This document shows, one piece after another, positions 39,885 through 42,000 of a stretch of 42,000 nt of DNA. Within the stretch, counting starts at the first letter, position 1; every line of letters starts with the position of its first letter. The stretch is from JAYTQQ01 sp043746635 (GTDB lineage: Bacteria; Bdellovibrionota; Bdellovibrionia; Bdellovibrionales; JAMPXM01): NCBI GenBank assembly GCA_043746635.1, contig JAYTQQ010000217.1, positions 1 through 42,000 on the forward strand, given 5' to 3'. The notes under the pieces were generated by a model. That model had not been told where the DNA came from. It searched no databases and was given only the letters and a program-made list of their open reading frames with translations. A program made the translations under genes and the position numbers.

Positions 39885-41600
39885 ATGGGTGCTCGAAAGC
39901 CTTTAGCTGAACTATTGGTGCGTGAAAAGTTGATCAACGCTGTTCAGCTTGAAGAGGCAAAAAAAGAACAGAAACAACACGGCGGAAGACTTGGATCTGC
40001 ACTTGTAAAGCTTGGTCTTGTGAAAGATCAGCAGATGACCGAATTTTTGTCTCAGCAGTACGGCTATCCGAGTATAAATCTCGAAGAGTTCGAGCCAGAT
40101 CCGGACGCGATTAAAATTTTATCAAAAAATATCTGTGAAAAACACATGGTTATTCCGGTCTCGCGCTCGGGGAACACGCTCGTGGTTGCGTTTGCCGATC
40201 CGAGCGATGTCTTTGTTCGCGATGATTTGATGGTGATTTCTCGATGTAAAATCGAGGTGGTTGTTGCGACCGAAGTTGCCATTCAAAAAGCGATTGAGAA
40301 ATACTATTTATCGCCGTCGACTGGGTCGATTCAAAGTATCGTAACGGATCTCGAAAACTCTGAAGATGCGCTCACGTTTAACGATGCAAATCAGGCACAA
40401 GCTCTCAAGGGAGCTGGCGAAGCCGATCAAGCACCTATTATTCAGTTTGTTAATTTGATGTTGGGTGAGGCCATTAAACTAAAAGCGAGTGATATTCACA
40501 TTGAGCCTTACGAAAAAAGACTCCGGGTGCGTTATCGCATCGATGGAAATCTTTACGAAAAGAGTCAGCCGCCGCCCGGGGTCGGAGCAGCCCTTTCGAG
40601 TCGCATTAAAATTATGTGTAAGCTTGATATTTCTGAACGTCGTAAACCTCAAGATGGTCGTTTAAAAGTTAAAACGGCTCAGGGCGACGATGTCGATTTT
40701 CGCGTGAGCGTTTTGCCGACCATCTTCGGCGAGAAGATCGTTATGAGGATTTTGGACAAAGCGAATCTGAAGTTGGATATGACAAAACTTGGTTTTGAAA
40801 ACGAAGAGCTCGCACTTTTCAAAAATAAATTAAATGAGCCGCAAGGAATGGTTCTCGTAACGGGACCAACCGGTTCTGGAAAAACGACCACTCTTTATTC
40901 GGCACTTTCATCTCTGAACGATCCGACTTTGAATATTTCAACGGCCGAAGATCCAATCGAGTTTAACCTCGACGGAATTAATCAAGTTCAGGTCATGCCA
41001 GATATCGGTTTTGATTTCGCAACTGCGCTCAGATCCTTTCTTCGTCAAGATCCAGACATTATTTTGGTGGGAGAGATTCGAGATTTAGAAACCGCCGAAG
41101 TCGCATTTAAAGCGGCGAGCACGGGCCATTTGGTTCTCAGCACCCTCCATACGAATGACGCCCCAGCAACAATTTCGCGACTTCTCGACATGGGTATCGC
41201 GGGATTTTTAATTTGTACAACGGTCAGCCTTGTGGTGGCCCAGCGTCTCGCCGGCAAGATATGTCCGAACTGCAAAATTGAAGAAAAAGTTTCCCCAGAA
41301 GCATTGCTCTCGGTCGGGATACCGGAGAGTGAAATTGCCGGAGTGAAAGCATTTCGCGGCGAAGGCTGTACGAACTGTAACGGTACGGGCATTAAGGGTC
41401 GCGTCGCTTTGTACGAACTGATGACGATCAATAATGAAACAAGACAAGTCATCATGAAAGCCGGAACAACCGTCGACATTAAAGAGGCGGCAATCCGTAG
41501 TGGAATGAAATCTTTGAGACAGTCTGCAATTGTAAAGTTCAAACAAGGGGTGATTCCTCTTGAACAAGTTCTTTACGTCACAGTTAAAGATAGCGAGTAG
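39885..41600 (+). CDS. pilB: Type IV pilus assembly ATPase PilB
   Basis: A 571-residue protein with a good Shine-Dalgarno (GCTGAGGTGA). The N-terminal MshEN/GspE-N domain (about 1-145) has GRLGSALVKLGLV. The secretion ATPase domain follows: Walker A GPTGSGKT (327-334), the Asp box STAEDPIEF (352-360), Walker B DIILVGEIRD (391-400), the His box STLHTNDA (419-426), and the zinc-binding C460/C463/C495/C498. It powers pilus extension from the inner face of the cytoplasmic membrane. Its length matches PilB (about 565). GspE of type II secretion is similar, but pilT follows ten bases later, which settles the pilus assignment. It appears to be the first gene of a pilB-pilT unit; no clear promoter was identified in the 64-base gap. 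Confidence 0.95.
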   Translation: MGARKPLAELLVREKLINAVQLEEAKKEQKQHGGRLGSALVKLGLVKDQQMTEFLSQQYGYPSINLEEFEPDPDAIKILSKNICEKHMVIPVSRSGNTLVVAFADPSDVFVRDDLMVISRCKIEVVVATEVAIQKAIEKYYLSPSTGSIQSIVTDLENSEDALTFNDANQAQALKGAGEADQAPIIQFVNLMLGEAIKLKASDIHIEPYEKRLRVRYRIDGNLYEKSQPPPGVGAALSSRIKIMCKLDISERRKPQDGRLKVKTAQGDDVDFRVSVLPTIFGEKIVMRILDKANLKLDMTKLGFENEELALFKNKLNEPQGMVLVTGPTGSGKTTTLYSALSSLNDPTLNISTAEDPIEFNLDGINQVQVMPDIGFDFATALRSFLRQDPDIILVGEIRDLETAEVAFKAASTGHLVLSTLHTNDAPATISRLLDMGIAGFLICTTVSLVVAQRLAGKICPNCKIEEKVSPEALLSVGIPESEIAGVKAFRGEGCTNCNGTGIKGRVALYELMTINNETRQVIMKAGTTVDIKEAAIRSGMKSLRQSAIVKFKQGVIPLEQVLYVTVKDSE

Positions 41601-41610
41601 GTTTAATTAA

Positions 41611-42000
41611 ATGGCAAGCCTTCTACAGTTATTAAAGTTTGCAACAGATCAGGGCGCCAGCGATTTGCATATCACTGCGGGTTCTCCGCCGGCGCTGAGA
41701 GTGAACGGCCGCATCGTTCGTATCAAAGGCGAAGTCCTCACAAAAGAGGCGACACGTAAACTTTGCTATTCAGTTTTATCTGATGGTCAGAAAGCCCTTT
41801 TTGAAGAAACTAAAGAATTAGATTTTAGTTTCGATGTCAAAAATATGGCTAGATTTCGTGCGAATTATTTTTTACAAAAAGGCGCCGTTGGTGGCGTGTA
41901 TCGTAGAGTGCCTATCGCGATTCCTAAATTTTCGGATTTAGGTTTGCCGCAAGCAATTTCAGATCTAACTTACCTTAATAATGGCCTCATCTTGGTGACT
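41611..42000 (+). CDS. pilT: Type IV pilus retraction ATPase PilT, 3'-truncated by the window edge
   Basis: ATG 41611 lies ten bases after the pilB stop. 130 codons are present and the frame is open to the last base. The sequence begins MASLLQLLKFATDQGASDLH and continues with ITAGSPPALRVNGRI, the typical PilT start (GASDLHIxxGxPPxxRxxG), then FRANYFLQKGAVGGVYRRVP and LPQAISDL. It ends at NGLILVT, just before the Walker A GPTGSGKS expected next. PilT is the hexameric ATPase that drives pilus retraction and twitching. PilU is a similar possibility, but the position after pilB and the start favour PilT. Confidence 0.93.
   Translation, partial: MASLLQLLKFATDQGASDLHITAGSPPALRVNGRIVRIKGEVLTKEATRKLCYSVLSDGQKALFEETKELDFSFDVKNMARFRANYFLQKGAVGGVYRRVPIAIPKFSDLGLPQAISDLTYLNNGLILVT

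Overview
The window is about 42 kb of bacterial chromosome (GC in the mid-40s percent by eye). It is densely packed, with frequent 1-44 bp gene overlaps. The organism is Gram-negative: there is an almost complete lipid A late-pathway operon, two family-9 heptosyltransferase-type genes, Skp/OmpH, many predicted outer-membrane beta-barrels and lipoproteins, and the first genes of a type IV pilus locus. Gene content and order (ompH-fabZ-lpxA-Gfo/Idh-lpxB-lpxK-acyltransferase-DUF3108; ribF-pilB-pilT) and the large unrecognised surface lipoproteins suggest a Bdellovibrionota/Oligoflexia-type bacterium. That placement is inference; no rRNA, tRNA, CRISPR array, insertion sequence or phage gene was found.

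Layout. Bases 1-6056 hold a plus-strand operon of three unrecognised genes: a 5'-truncated protein, an outer-membrane beta-barrel and a 1084-residue lipoprotein. A convergent membrane-bound SpoIIE/PP2C-type phosphatase follows (6053-7867), with a putative operator pair over its promoter. Bases 7961-11035 contain an SPFH-SHOCT / zinc-ribbon-TIM44-like gene pair flanked by two decayed genes, an alpha/beta-hydrolase tail and an outer-membrane-protein remnant with several frameshifts. Bases 11045-19497 carry metabolic and enzyme genes: FadH-type 2,4-dienoyl-CoA reductase, a small beta-barrel, a lipoprotein-anchored M1 aminopeptidase, a small membrane protein, a Cys/Met-metabolism PLP enzyme, a four-helix membrane protein and a methyltransferase. 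Bases 19786-25009 are a second two-gene surface module, a beta-barrel followed by a 1309-residue lipoprotein with an internal domain duplication.

Bases 25290-34642 form one compact ten-gene envelope operon: skp/ompH, fabZ, lpxA, a Gfo/Idh oxidoreductase (GnnA-like candidate), lpxB, lpxK, an LpxL-type acyltransferase, a DUF3108 lipoprotein and two GT9 glycosyltransferases. Together they would make and acylate lipid A and begin the core. Convergent to it is a two-component pair, a CHASE2 sensor kinase and an NtrC-type sigma-54 activator (34620-37950). Divergent from that pair are ribF, a shikimate-dehydrogenase-like protein, pilB and the 5' part of pilT, which runs off the right edge.

The best candidates for something undescribed are the two beta-barrel plus giant-lipoprotein modules, the SPFH/zinc-ribbon-TIM44 pair, and the AroE-like protein inserted between ribF and pilB. 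Several inverted or direct repeats in intergenic spaces look like operators or structured leaders. All functional claims rest on reading the translated sequence by eye; no database search was run.
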